64,000 nt of DNA, taken from NCBI GenBank assembly GCA_037783545.1, contig JBBELK010001011.1, positions 265,293 to 329,292 of the forward strand. Direction: 5' to 3'. The notes under the pieces were generated by a model. It saw only the letters and a program-made list of their open reading frames with translations. It searched no databases and was not told the DNA's origin. This document shows, piece after piece, positions 30,601 through 36,507 of this stretch. Each line of letters opens with the position of its first letter. Position 1 is the first letter of the stretch. Origin of the DNA: Henricia sp. BOLD:AAB3569 (Eukaryota; Echinodermata; Asteroidea; Spinulosida; Echinasteridae). Made by a program: the position numbers and the translations under genes.

Positions 30601-32611
30601 TTTTGAGGCCTTATAAGTTAAAACCATAGTTCCGGCGTCTGTCGTGGGCTTAAAACTCGCGCAGGCACAACCGTTTTTGGTCAAAACCGCCATCAACGTA
30701 GTGACACCGCCAGTAGTTTTTCATAGTTTTCCCCTACCCGCCACACATGTGTTTTTCTTCGCGGTGCTACTGCGGAACAAGGGCGGAACCACGGCGGTGT
30801 CACTGCGGACATGGCGATCCCATTGAGTTACCACTGCGGTCTGATGGCAGTGCCACGGCGATAATTGGCGGCAGGACTGCGGTGTTGGCGGAAGCACTGC
30901 GGGGCCAGTGAGGTGCCACTGCGGGGCTGGCGGTGCTACTGCGGTGGCGCTGCGGCAGCAGGGCGGCTCTAAAATATGCCCGCAGTAGCACCGTGCAAGC
31001 ACCTCAGTGCAACCTCAGTGGAAACGCCATTGCCGTACAAGCACCTCAATAACACCGCCGGCACCGCCGTAGGAACGCATTGGCACTGCAGTAAGATCGC
31101 CAAATTTTCTAAAATTCCTCCCTGGCTCCGCAGTCGCACCCCCATACCCGCAGTGCTCCCGTGGTAGCACCGCCATAACCGCAGTAGAACCGCCACGGGA
31201 TCGCTGTAGGGTCGCCAGTCTACTTTTTCGGCGATTGCACGGCGGTTGTACTGCGGAGGCACGGCGGTGATGGAGGTGCTACTGCGGTCCTTGTACGGTC
31301 CCACGGCGGTCATGGCGGTGCCGCGGCGATCCCAATGCGGATTGGCCCAACCCGCAGTGGCATTGCGGAAGTTTTGAATATGTTCAAAGTTTCCGCCGTG
31401 CCACCGCGAAGGTCCGCGGTTTTGACAGTTTTCCGCGGTGCTACGGCGATCAATGGCGGAACCACGGCGATCCCAGTGGCACCGCGCCTCCGGTGTGACG
31501 GGGGTATAAGTTGACACGAACCATTTTATACATTTTTTGTTTACGTTTTTTTGCCAGCGAAGCGGTTAGTAAAGTTCACAAAGTTACGTGCATAATACGC
31601 TATAGGCGATATGCATGCAACGCACGCACACTAGAAATGCAGAGATTTCGTCCCCACTTTTCACCGGTAAACATTGCGTGACGTCATTACGTTTCAGGTC
31701 TATTAAAAGTTTAAGGCAAAAAAACGTGGTTTGATTTGCATTTCTTTGAACATTGATGCTTTCAAGTTGGACACAATGTCATATGTTGATTTGTAAGTAT
31801 CAATGTTTTCTTCATAATACGTATTACCGGGGTATCATAAAATTGTATAAATCAATTCAATCGGACATATGTCCAAAACAAAAATGTGCATGTTTTTGTT
31901 CAAAAATGGTAGACATGGGCATTGCGATACGTTTAATATAAAGCATGTGTTTGAGTGTTTTTTAGTTGATTCACAATATAGAGCCTGAAGAGATATTTTA
32001 TCTTCGGCGCAACCGCCATGTACACCAACCAAAAAGGAAGATAAAGTAACACCTAAGTGCAATACCAATGTAATTTGTTTGGGTGATTTGACATGGACTA
32101 ACCCGCTAGATTTTTGTTACTTTCTTAAACAAACTTTTCCTATTCGTGAAGTACACGAACTGTTACACCAAGACAATAAATGGTGTTTCTCAAATTCCGT
32201 ATAGTAATTGAGTTTGTATAAGGTTTAAAACATTTTATACTCTGACCGAAATATCAAGGAAGCTGAGAGATAGAACATATTTTATGGGTTATTAACGTCT
32301 ATGACCACCTCTTGTGGCAGGGCTGACTGCAGCAGCCTATGTAAGACCGCTGAGGCAGGGTGCGCCACTTTGCCTGATAAAGTGCCTCTGGAGATCAGCT
32401 CTGACACTTTTATATTGAGAGACGCGCGGCTCGAGAGGTCAGCTCATCCCATGCATTGTTTAACCAGGTTAAAAATGGGTTTTCTGAGAGCCGTTAACTA
32501 CTACAGAGTTCTCCCATCAGAAACAGGAAATTCCCGTACTGTGGGAATCTTTTTGTTTCTTTCAAACAGGTAACAATCCTGGACAAAATCACTAAGGCAG
32601 AGCAGTCTTAA
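498..32611 (+). CDS. Aldehyde dehydrogenase, ALDH1/ALDH2 class (12 coding exons; 5' end outside window)
   Basis: NAD(P)-dependent oxidation of aldehydes to carboxylic acids; ALDH1A members act on retinal, ALDH2 on acetaldehyde. Exons: 498-602, 1831-1971, 3921-4047, 6485-6675, 9477-9590, 11267-11369, 12860-13044, 13927-14091, 19986-20143, 23607-23681, 26623-26662, 32570-32611. All junctions are GT-AG and the 1,446 nt join in one frame (481 aa plus TAA). In window numbering, Asn147 (IPWNFP), Lys170 and Glu173 (IKPAE), Gly223 (FTGSTE), Glu246 (SLEMGGK), Cys280 (GQNCSAG) and Glu377-Ile-Phe379 sit exactly 22 residues below ALDH2 Asn169, Lys192, Glu195, Gly245, Glu268, Cys302 and Glu399/Phe401. The alignment is therefore essentially gapless and only about 22 mature residues are missing. 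No start codon or leader can be seen, so cytosolic versus mitochondrial location is open. [13 protein letters not shown] is ALDH2-like. The paralogue (ALDH1A, ALDH2 or an invertebrate-specific branch) is not decided. Confidence 0.95.
794..1155. repeat. Degenerate hairpin repeat of TCTTGGTGA-like words
   Basis: Lies in ALDH intron 1. The left half repeats words such as gtcttggtgatt and tcttgttgacatctt. The right half carries their reverse complements (agcaagacatcgtcacaaaa against ttttgtgacggcatcttgct). It is probably an old fold-back miniature element; the ends are fuzzy. Confidence 0.45.
1459..1713. mobile_element. Fold-back miniature element (MITE)
   Basis: Arms of about 65 bp begin gggaggttta and end taaacctccc. 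Inner blocks such as aatgtgaatg and cttgagcact are matched inversely by agtgctcaa and cattcac. It has no coding capacity. The superfamily is not assigned. Confidence 0.7.
1831..1971 (+). CDS. ALDH coding exon b
   Basis: Acceptor ctgatgccag, donor gtaaga; 47 codons in phase 0. Encodes [20 protein letters not shown] and on to KYIA, the helix following the first strand pair. The match to mammalian ALDH1/2 is clear ([14 protein letters not shown]). Confidence 0.95.
2083..2262. mobile_element. MITE, AAAAAGTGG-TIR family, copy 1
   Basis: Inverted ends: ctttgacaaaaagtggcgtg at left and the reverse-complementary type cactgctttttctcaaagtg at right. The inner blocks gagagaattt and aaatttcctg also pair. 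Same family as the copy at 26872-27121. In ALDH intron 2. Confidence 0.65.
2263..3920. other. Rest of ALDH intron 2
   Basis: I see no exon or named repeat. Reading frames here lack family resemblance. It ends in the exon c acceptor. Confidence 0.5.
3921..4047 (+). CDS. ALDH coding exon c
   Basis: Acceptor ctctttacag, donor gtaagt. Encodes [16 protein letters not shown], then [17 protein letters not shown], and ends one base into a codon that the next exon completes as Lys. Choosing the consensus donor gtaagt at 4048 gives the correct phase. Confidence 0.93.
4382..6090. mobile_element. Non-autonomous DNA transposon with about 525-bp terminal inverted repeats
   Basis: In ALDH intron 3. Left end ccagggggcgtaggggcgct, right end its reverse complement agcgcccctacgccccctgg. 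The arms pair to about 4917 on the left and 5568 on the right, sharing the ggtcttatatgactaattta block, a run of (A)ATTAATTAGTCNTGCAG tandem words and a gtaggcctatttcagtcc block. About 650 bp of unpaired centre has no recognisable transposase. No clear target duplication was found, so the superfamily is open. Confidence 0.8.
6103..6402 (-). mobile_element. tRNA-derived SINE, copy 1 (diverged)
   Basis: Aligns with the better copy at 10704-11033: gttgccattattatcgctgc, accatttcgcttcaac and gttagattgtg appear in the same order. The tRNA-like head lies at the high-coordinate end (actagactacacatgctccc) and is badly eroded. Confidence 0.65.
6485..6675 (+). CDS. ALDH coding exon d (oxyanion Asn and cofactor Lys/Glu)
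   Basis: Acceptor ttttccag, donor gtaagt. Two bases finish a split codon, then [22 protein letters not shown] with the oxyanion-hole Asn, GPALCCGN and [10 protein letters not shown] with the NAD ribose-binding Lys and Glu. Ends in phase 0 at LIKE. Confidence 0.95.
7001..7295. mobile_element. MITE with TTAAAGGAGYGTG ends
   Basis: Left end ttaaaggagtgtaatgga, right end gacacgctcttttaa, imperfect inverted repeats. The internal block ggattgagaacgcgaaattt recurs at 36508-36646 and another part at 13185-13320. In ALDH intron 4. Confidence 0.55.
7391..8135. mobile_element. Possible pogo/Tc1-like remnant with a nested MITE
   Basis: Starts after a TA with cagtaaaccttgcataagtc, resembling pogo/Tigger-type ends. 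Related words (taagtcggat, ttatctcgga) recur after 8030 and around 9345-9400. The element is split by the MITE at 7498-8031. No transposase is readable and the far end is not defined. Confidence 0.4.
7498..8031. mobile_element. MITE nested in the pogo-like remnant
   Basis: Ends ttaaaggccctgtagatgat and, inversely, atgatacactggcctttaa. A TTAA or TAA target duplication is plausible. Noncoding. Confidence 0.6.
8150..8480. repeat. Interspersed repeat, AGGGCCATTTTCGCCGCC family, copy 1
   Basis: Shares long identity with the 30479-31711 copy: gggccattttcgccgccttt, accatagttccggcgt, gccagcgaagcggttagtaa, gcgtgacgtcattacgttt. This copy lacks the GCGG-rich insert found in the other. Confidence 0.75.
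8710..8814. repeat. Poly-C tract facing a poly-G tract
   Basis: Runs of C at 8710-8755 and runs of G at 8783-8814 flank a short centre holding aattc and gaatt. Together they form an inverted repeat, and the G tract could form a quadruplex. In ALDH intron 4. Confidence 0.8.
9477..9590 (+). CDS. ALDH coding exon e (FTGSTE)
   Basis: Acceptor gatccgtag, donor gtaata; 38 codons, [20 protein letters not shown] then [10 protein letters not shown]. Contains the GFGPTAG-like loop (here GYGPTAG) and the FTGSTE turn that contacts the NAD pyrophosphate. Confidence 0.95.
9591..10703. other. First part of ALDH intron 5
   Basis: Holds a G-rich low-complexity stretch around 9625-9740 (ggctacggctacgg and GGGTTTG-like words). 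Otherwise I see no gene, exon or named repeat. Confidence 0.5.
10704..11033 (-). mobile_element. tRNA-derived SINE, copy 2
   Basis: Read on the minus strand, the head starts gggagcgcgtgtggtctagt (box A) and reaches gggggttcgagccccac (box B), a tRNA-like promoter. A body follows (caactgttgcc-type sequence in reverse), and a tail ends in ggcgctttacaaatgcatgt near 10720. Copy 1 is at 6103-6402. Confidence 0.75.
11267..11369 (+). CDS. ALDH coding exon f (general-base Glu)
   Basis: Acceptor attttcag, donor gtaaga. [20 protein letters not shown] then [21 protein letters not shown] is the PROSITE glutamate active-site motif (usually LELGGK). Ends one base into the Met codon finished by the next exon. 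Confidence 0.95.
11505..11998. mobile_element. MITE, ATCATTGGTAAT-TIR family, copy 1, with internal minisatellite
   Basis: Left end cttaaagttaggacacatca then ttggtaatctcgaaaat, right end ttgtaacggtttaccaatta. Between them (11650-11860) lie tandem ccacttcgccccaaaa-like words that switch strand around gtgcacaagccgtggttc. Copy 2 is at 22941-23370 and a shorter one at 27750-27955. Confidence 0.7.
12118..12602. mobile_element. Fold-back element with about 120-bp arms
   Basis: Left arm tgtttgttaccattgctatc, right arm its complement gatagcaatggtaacaaaca. Pairing continues through acttttag and ttcttgtcaact. A diverged piece of the same family sits near 19343-19420. In ALDH intron 6, close to the catalytic-Cys exon. 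Confidence 0.75.
12860..13044 (+). CDS. ALDH coding exon g (catalytic Cys)
   Basis: Acceptor tattgtag, donor gtatgg. Contains [20 protein letters not shown] with the nucleophilic Cys. The residues beside it differ from mammals: Asn before and Ser after, where ALDH2 has three Cys in a row. Then [20 protein letters not shown]. Confidence 0.95.
13185..13320. repeat. Fragment related to the 7001-7295 MITE
   Basis: Matches ttccgttct, caatcatataaaaatacttc and ccccatgg in the order seen at 7020-7100. Diverged. In ALDH intron 7. Confidence 0.4.
13345..13830. mobile_element. MITE with GGGGYGGTATT ends
   Basis: Left end ggggcggtattcaattaatt, right end aatttaataccacccc (inverse). The interior is AT-rich with further self-complementary words such as acttaat and attaagt. 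In ALDH intron 7, immediately before exon h. Confidence 0.65.
13927..14091 (+). CDS. ALDH coding exon h
   Basis: Acceptor tgtcacag, donor gtacat; 55 codons in phase 0. [40 protein letters not shown] and AQEE, whose last Glu corresponds to ALDH2 Glu399, a nicotinamide-ribose contact. Confidence 0.95.
14171..15950. mobile_element. 1.8-kb non-autonomous DNA transposon with TTAA flanks
   Basis: Ends agttgcactgtccga and tcggacagtgcaact are exact inverse copies, flanked on both sides by TTAA (14167-14170 and 15951-15954). This suggests a TTAA- or TAA-targeting superfamily. No transposase frame is readable. A reversed internal fragment recurs at 29186-29385. In ALDH intron 8. Confidence 0.8.
16100..16400. 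repeat. GGGATCCCGG minisatellite 1
   Basis: Irregular tandem words of ccgggatcccggcgggattc type, each itself palindromic, so every frame on both strands is open and rich in Pro, Gly, Arg and Ile. These open frames are a composition effect, not genes. In ALDH intron 8. Confidence 0.85.
16440..17815. other. ALDH intron 8 between the two minisatellites
   Basis: AT-rich. Has short repeats such as agactggttctcagtc near 17410-17455 but nothing that reads as a gene or a defined transposon. Confidence 0.5.
17821..18025. repeat. GGGATCCCGG minisatellite 2, about 31-bp unit
   Basis: About five copies of a unit reading ggttggcatcccggtatgga then accgggatccc, followed by cgggatcccg words. Shares its palindromic core with minisatellite 1, 1.4 kb upstream in the same intron. 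Confidence 0.85.
18165..18262. repeat. Interspersed repeat fragment (recurs at 28855-28945)
   Basis: The words gtcaggagatc, ttttccagatgt and gggaaagttggcagctc recur as gtcaggagatcgg and gggaaaattggcagctc near 28870-28935. Family unknown. Confidence 0.45.
18532..18996. mobile_element. hAT-type non-autonomous element with perfect 8-bp target duplication
   Basis: Ends taggcctgtgc and (inverse) gcacagcctta, flanked by ctctttgt at 18524-18531 and again at 18997-19004. An 8-bp duplication plus TAGG-TGTGC-like ends is the hAT signature. Sub-terminal regions are full of gaatattcga-type words. Internal frames are not transposase. Confidence 0.85.
19986..20143 (+). CDS. ALDH coding exon i
   Basis: Acceptor gtttggcag, donor gttagt. 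[44 protein letters not shown]. Intron 8 before it is about 5.9 kb. The split codon at the 3' end becomes Met, where vertebrate ALDH1/2 has Trp (AGTVWVN). Confidence 0.93.
20185..20860 (+). mobile_element. tRNA-headed SINE, split by a MITE
   Basis: Head with a box-B-like aggttcgatatctggttgtg near 20253, then body ctttaagcaagacatttagc and tgctccatccttcggaaggg, a SINE body recurrent in marine invertebrates. The body stops at gacgtaa and resumes after the MITE as taaagccgttggtggtccaa and ccagagcactcttttgtaaa. In ALDH intron 9. Confidence 0.75.
20336..20709. mobile_element. Harbinger-type MITE inserted in the SINE
   Basis: Ends aggcccgtctacact and (inverse) agtgtagacgggcct. TAA occurs on both sides (20333-20335 and 20710-20712) and only once in the inferred empty SINE site. 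A 3-bp TAA duplication fits PIF/Harbinger. Confidence 0.85.
20960..22165. repeat. Interspersed repeat family TTCATAAATACC, copy A, with nested MITE
   Basis: Begins tattcataaata and shares ttacgcattcctattggctg, agagcacgtcacatgg and, near 22090, aaaaccggctaggggcctgg with copies B (36660-38590) and C (38577-39218). It is interrupted by the MITE at 21173-21666 and its right end is truncated. Confidence 0.65.
21173..21666. mobile_element. MITE nested in repeat copy A
   Basis: Ends tacaatagtcttgggaagct and (inverse) tttcccaagactattgta, with tcccggaag and cttccggga just inside. Confidence 0.75.
22206..22425. mobile_element. Short hairpin element with about 45-bp near-perfect arms
   Basis: Left arm aaacacgagaaaattgcagt then gccccgactggga, right arm tcccagtcggggc then actgcaattttctcgtgttt. 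The right arm contains ggtttgaatcccagtcgggg, which looks like a tRNA box B and T-stem. In ALDH intron 9. Confidence 0.75.
22595..22940. repeat. 183-bp tandem duplication
   Basis: Two copies of a unit beginning ccaccccacccccgcccg and running through acaaaattcccatgcaactt and gttacaataataacatgga. The copies differ at a few bases. In ALDH intron 9. Confidence 0.85.
22941..23370. mobile_element. MITE, ATCATTGGTAAT-TIR family, copy 2
   Basis: Ends tttaaagatagtatacatga and (inverse) tgatgtatactgcctttaaa. The internal cgaagtggttttggggcg words flip strand around gaaccacggcctgtgcac, like copy 1 at 11505-11998 but in the opposite order. Confidence 0.75.
23607..23681 (+). CDS. ALDH coding exon j
   Basis: Acceptor tctgatcag, donor gtaagt. 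[20 protein letters not shown] then [13 protein letters not shown] is the conserved substrate-channel and oligomerisation stretch near the C terminus. Confidence 0.93.
23790..24520. repeat. Diverged tandem repeat, about 165-180 bp unit, 4-5 copies
   Basis: The block catctccggataggctttga then cggcagctt recurs near 23957, 24122, 24282 and 24462, each followed by tgtcttcatg-like and taataaagctatttacaaat-like words. In ALDH intron 10. Confidence 0.7.
24666..24857 (+). repeat. 51-bp minisatellite with an open frame (17-aa repeat)
   Basis: About 3.5 units of gatgaggctccacccgaagg then attcgagtctctggtctcat. In the plus frame it reads [17 protein letters not shown] repeated, ATG to stop in 63 codons. 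It lies inside ALDH intron 10 with no splice or promoter support, so it is probably noncoding. Confidence 0.6.
25281..25556. mobile_element. MITE with GGGTCATTCTATAAATTTGG ends
   Basis: Left catatgggtcattctataaa then tttggggtcca, right tggaccccaaa then tttatagaatgacccatatg. The inner pair gtccccgttacacc and gtaacggggac also matches. In ALDH intron 10. Confidence 0.85.
26503..26536. repeat. Poly-C tract
   Basis: Almost pure C for about 30 nt, 90 bp before the 40-nt ALDH exon k. G-rich on the other strand. Confidence 0.8.
26623..26662 (+). CDS. ALDH coding exon k (40 nt)
   Basis: Acceptor tcatatacag, donor gtaagt. One base completes Leu, then [13 protein letters not shown], matching the family GEYGLHEYTEVKT. 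Very short, with strong sites on both sides and the correct phase. Confidence 0.9.
26872..27121. mobile_element. MITE, AAAAAGTGG-TIR family, copy 2
   Basis: Ends gctttgagaaaaagcggtgt and (inverse) gttgctttttcacaaagc. The inner pair cgctttccgtccaagctaat and attagcttggacggaaag is near perfect. Copy 1 is at 2083-2262. In ALDH intron 11. Confidence 0.8.
27551..28149. mobile_element. Element with about 100-bp TIRs, hosting a nested MITE
   Basis: Left arm agcctttgttcaaggcctag then cgacagaacgagagcgcc, right arm ggtgctctcgttctggcacg then ggccttgaacaaaggct. The ATCATTGGTAAT-family MITE at 27750-27955 sits in the middle. In ALDH intron 11. Confidence 0.75.
27750..27955. mobile_element. MITE, ATCATTGGTAAT-TIR family, copy 3 (short)
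   Basis: Ends tacatgattggtaaaccgtt and (inverse) agataccaatcatgtattct then acctttaag. Internal gattaaaaccaacctgagca is shared with copy 2 near 23020. It lacks the CGAAGTGG minisatellite. Confidence 0.75.
28185..28380. mobile_element. Possible pogo-like terminal fragment
   Basis: Starts after TA with cagtcaaacctactgtacta, then aaagaggccacctg and further GGCCACC words in both orientations. Pogo/Tigger elements often begin this way. The other end was not found. Confidence 0.4.
28381..29185. other. ALDH intron 11, middle part
   Basis: AT-rich. Contains the 28855-28945 repeat fragment shared with 18165-18262. Nothing else is recognised. Confidence 0.45.
29186..29385. repeat. Reversed fragment of the 14171-15950 element
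   Basis: Reverse complement of the 14690-14870 part: aaaacaccatctaacagaga, catacaaccacgcaactact and gggcatatctctggc appear inverted relative to that copy. Confidence 0.7.
30479..31711. mobile_element. AGGGCCATTTTCGCCGCC-family element, copy 2
   Basis: Inverse arms: left tgacgtcacgcaatgtttac then cgcggtgcattat, right cggtaaacattgcgtgacgt. The body matches 8150-8480. The body is interrupted by the insert at 30671-31506. Confidence 0.7.
30671..31506. repeat. GCGGTGCTACTGCGG-rich insert
   Basis: Absent from the sister copy at 8230, where the flanking words are contiguous. Built from short words such as gcggtgctactgcgg, ccacggcggtg and cgcagtagcaccg. Word orientation changes near 30980 and again near 31220, making large imperfect hairpins. 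Confidence 0.75.
32570..32611 (+). CDS. ALDH last coding exon and stop
   Basis: Acceptor ttcaaacag; [13 protein letters not shown] then TAA. It matches the position of the family C terminus (VTVKISQKNS in ALDH1A). No clear AATAAA was seen downstream, so the 3' UTR end is unknown. Confidence 0.88.
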   Translation, partial: VTILDKITKAEQS

Positions 32612-34131
32612 TCTTGAAAGCGATCGGTGCCCTGTCGATCCACGAGTTTACTGCATTCGGAAAACTTGTGTTCTGATCAAATGATCAAGAATTGTTATTT
32701 TAAGAAAATTGCTTTTCTTTTATTGAACCAGCAATATTTGTATTAGTACTGAAGTGGAGAATCCATCGCTCTGAAATTAATTTGACTGTATCATCAACTG
32801 TAATCGATGTTACTTTTGAAGAGGCTTTTCTAATGATTGAGAACTAAAATAATGGTTTTTCAAGTATATTCTGATTGTTTTTTGTCCTTTCTCGCTATTA
32901 AATTTGTGCTTTTTTTGTCTCGGCAGCCCTCAGAACATTTTAAGGATATTTCTATATACCGTGTACAATTTAAAGGGACAAACCGGCTTTGTTGGGCTAT
33001 TTTCGGCTCGAAATAGACCCGGCATGATTCTGAAGCTCTTTCCGAAATAACCTGAAAAGAAGCCACCAAATTTGGACGTTTTTTAGCATTTGTCAAAAAA
33101 TCTAGGTCACGTGATTTATCGAAACCAGATTCTGGTTCCGATAAATCGCATGTCCTTGGAGTTAGTTTTATTTCCAGCCGTATGGCCGTGTGATACACAG
33201 TTTATTCCTGAAGTTTATTACTGCAGTCTAATGTATTGCATCAAATTCAGCTCTGATATCAACATATTTATGAGTATTTGACAAAATGTTATGAAACAAA
33301 GTTAAACATAACTCTGAAAAATCGAACATAAAATTTGGACAATGTCCGAGAAACCGAAGCGATGTGACATTTAGCGCCACGGCACACACACGTTGCCCGC
33401 CCAAAACCGGTACGTGCTGTGGAACTACAATTATACGTTCGTGAAGACAAACCATGAATGTCAGCTCCTGATCCTCTACGGAAAACTGAATAACCCATTC
33501 GGTCGTCCAGGCTGCACTGTAAAATATTGTGTTGTGTTACAGTCGTTTTTCTGTTGAAAAAGTCAAAAACGAACTGTAACTTTTACCTTTTTTGGAATTT
33601 GTTGTCATTGCACAAACATTCTTCCGTCTGTGTACATTTTAAAAATATGTTTCTGTTTGTACAGACGATTTGCTGTTAAATTACAGTTTTGTTCAGGAAC
33701 AAGACACTTCGAATACTCATTTGTTCACCAACAGTTAAATTTTCCGCCTATGTTCCCTGGTACGCGGCAGCAACTGTGCGGCGTTGATAGCGAGTACCAA
33801 TGTACGCTGTCGCGCGCGGGAAATGACCAGCAAAAATCAGTCATTAACTGCACTGTGCATGTAGTTGGACGTGCAATTTCATGTCTGAAAATGCCAGCTT
33901 TTGCCAGGCGTCTCATGCCGAAATGTGTGCTGCAATTCCTCAGTAAAGTGCTGATTTAAACGTGAAGTAACTGCTCTAGATACATGTCGTGAAAGGCAAG
34001 TTGGTATTTCTCTTACATTTTTGGTTTTTATTTGCGTGTTATTTGTAATGTAGTGCAGTGCTATACTGCATGCAGTGGGGGTATACAGGAGCGTGCAGCC
34101 TGCCTCAGTCATAGTTACGGGAATACAATGG
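32612..34131. other. ALDH 3' flank and intergenic DNA
   Basis: Probably begins with the ALDH 3' UTR; no AATAAA was found close by. No gene recognised. The short plus-strand frame at 33630-33959 (109 codons) has no visible family motif. Confidence 0.5.
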
Positions 34132-34275
34132 TTATTTCCTAATTCGCAAGCTCAAACGTAAATAAATTATTTCCTATTGCGCCTAGCGTCACTATGTACC
34201 TGCAACAAAAACATAAAATACACAAACTTTGAGGGGAGCGCAGTTCTTAAGCGCTAGGGCCGATGACGTCCGTGC
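34132..34275. repeat. Direct repeat, left copy
   Basis: Block ttatttcctaattcgcaagc to ggccgatgacgtccgtgc. It recurs almost unchanged at 35813-35955 in the same orientation. Confidence 0.8.
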
Positions 34276-34559
34276 GCGTACCAGGAAAAGATGCTATCTC
34301 ATTTCAGCCCCGATGTACGTAACATCAAATCAAACAACGTGACATCAGGACTATATTTTATCTGTTTTATTCTGGGATGCTGCAGTCACCTACGCCCACT
34401 TTAAGTAGGCCCACTTAAAACTTTATACACGTAATAAACACAAAAATCTCGCTCTGGAAAAGCTCGATCACGATTTATCAAACTATAGTTGAAACAACAT
34501 TAGTGAATTTCTAAAAGAAAAAGTTGGCACAAAAATACGGTCCAAAGACAGACCGGTTA

Positions 34560-34745
34560 AATCCGACCAACACGGCCGGTAGATAATGCCCGCCCGACCA
34601 ACATATCGGTCAAAACAACCAATCACAACGGCTAAAATGCCCAATCCGCATTGGTTAATCGATACGAACCAGCCACCTCAACCAATACGACCGGCCACCC
34701 CAACCAACACAACTGGCTACCCTAACCACCACACCAGCCGGACCC
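34560..34745. repeat. Degenerate CCAACACGGCCGG words
   Basis: Loose tandem of gaccaacacggccgg, accaatacgaccggcc and accaacacaactggc. Low complexity, not coding. Confidence 0.5.
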
Positions 34746-35257
34746 ACATCAGGGTAGTATTTCTCGAGGAAAATAAGAATGAACGAAATATAACGTTATC
34801 TGTTAAAGTACTATTATTAAGTTGTTCATTTATGACCATACAGAGGCTGTAAAAAAGACTACACGGCCTGTGTTGTGCGGTGTCTTATCTGCAAAGTGAC
34901 CAAATTCCCCCTCAATATTGAAAGAAAATGCATGCGATGAACCACATACTACTTCAGTGTTAAGATGACACTTTTGCAAACGCACCCTAATTCAATTTAT
35001 ATGCGTCATGCGCACACTAATTTGACAACTCTTTAAATATTGTGCTCAGTATACTCGGGGAATCTTTGGCTACTGAACTTGCCGAATGTCATGCTAATAC
35101 CGAAAAGTTACGGAATAAAATTAATACACATCTTGTGTTAAACCATATTCCCCGGGCAATCGGGGTTAAAAGAACAAAAGTATGCGGACATGGAATTAAG
35201 ACCTTTTTAGATAAAAGATGGAAGTGATATGAAACCGTACAAGAGTGTAACCCTCAA

Positions 35258-35306
35258 CAAAAAAAAATAAATAAATAAATAAATAAAAAAAAAAAAAAAA
35301 AAAAAA
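35258..35306. repeat. A-rich (AAAT)n and poly-A tract
   Basis: aaataaataaataaataaat then about 25 A. It looks like the tail of a retroposed sequence. The upstream 61-codon frame at 35042-35227 has no recognised family. Confidence 0.6.
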
Positions 35307-35812
35307 AGGAACTATACGACGCGGTGACTGCGAATGTCTTGCAACAGCCCAGCATGCGTGCCGCTTTGCACTTCACATTCCACGCACCAGTGCACAAACC
35401 TTCCAACCTTACGTAACACACCCACCAACAGGTGCTCTCACACTTCAATGAGATAGCAATTCTCTTTCTATATTCATGCTAAGAGAATTTATAATTTCCT
35501 GGTGCTAAGCGCACACTCCAATAAGCTTCTATTTACCCTGAATGAAGGACATTACACTCTTACGTTCTTTCCTTGAAACATTTGCAAATTATTTACTTAG
35601 CGACGATCAGTGGCTGCAACTTGTCCCAGATCCCTTCCAAACTGTTTCTCCTTGAAGTACATTTGGGACGTCCATTTTCGGCTGCGTGAAAACCGTCAAT
35701 GCCTTTACCGCCTTTCCGCGTTGTCATGCTTCCACTCAAGCATGACACCTCATCTGCATATGAACGAGTACTACGTACGAGGTACTCCCTGCTACACAAT
35801 AGGAAAGTATAA

Positions 35813-35955
35813 TTATTTCCTAATTCGCAAGCTCAAACGTAAATAAATTATTCCCTATTGCGCCTAGCGTCCCTATGTACCTGCAACAAAAACATAAAAT
35901 ATACAAACTTTGAGGGGAGCACAGTTCTTAAGCGCTAGGCCGATGACGTCCGTGC
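35813..35955. repeat. Direct repeat, right copy
   Basis: Partner of 34132-34275, separated by about 1.54 kb. The pair lacks clear LTR boundaries or a priming site, so it is left as a plain direct repeat. Confidence 0.8.
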
Positions 35956-36185
35956 TCCCATTTTCAAGGATTAAACAACGGGCCAAGCACTGCAGTTCAT
36001 TTATTGGCCAACAGTTTCGTTCTGATATATATCAGCAGTTGTACGAATATGAGGATGTCTTCTAATGGAACCATGCCAAGTATTGCGTGCGTTACTTGCA
36101 CATTTCATTTACTAATCGTGTAGTACCAAGATAAAACTGGCCTTAAAGGTTGTTTTCTTAAACCTGAAGTACAGTGTATACCACC

Positions 36186-36256
36186 GTGCCTCGCAGCTCA
36201 GCTGGCGTAGTCTATGTCCAGTCTACCAGAGGCATTGGGTTCGACGTCCAATGGGT
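36186..36256 (+). repeat. tRNA-like SINE head (low confidence)
   Basis: tcagctggcgtag resembles box A and ttgggttcgacgtcc resembles box B at the expected spacing. No cloverleaf with paired acceptor arms can be drawn, so it is a retroposon head or chance. Confidence 0.35.
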
Positions 36257-36507
36257 ATACGTAACGTGCTAACATCTCAACGTTTGCGCAACACCATGCG
36301 TTCATTTCACAGAGCAGTTTCTGTATATTTTCACCTCCGTGCAACATTTACAATCCTGGATTACTTAAAACTTTGAAATGGTACAACAAACTTTCACTCA
36401 CATATCTGCTTCTGACGTATACGTATTTCGGCGACCTTGTACTGTTACTGCTTTATGTAACCAAACAAATTAGTTTACAAAACATCAGTGGGTTTTTGAC
36501 GACATCC

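Larger units (their letters stand above)
29949..32104. mobile_element. 2.2-kb element with GGGTCATTCCATGTCAAATC ends, multiply nested
   Basis: Left gggtcattccatgtcaaatc then accca, right tgggtgatttgacatggact then aaccc (imperfect inverse). Inside is the AGGGCCATTTTCGCC-family copy at 30479-31711, which itself holds a GCGG-rich insert. No transposase seen. In ALDH intron 11, about 470 bp before the last exon. Confidence 0.65.

Noticed and set aside
31016-31517. 182-codon minus-strand frame in the GCGG-rich insert
   Set aside because: Built from repeated GCGGTGCTACTGCGG words; composition explains the open frame.
33630-33959. 109-codon plus-strand frame downstream of ALDH
   Set aside because: No family motif, no splice or promoter context and AT-rich composition; treated as chance.
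34132-35955. LTR retrotransposon defined by the 143-bp direct repeats
   Set aside because: No TG..CA boundaries, priming site or internal protein could be seen, so only the direct repeat is reported.
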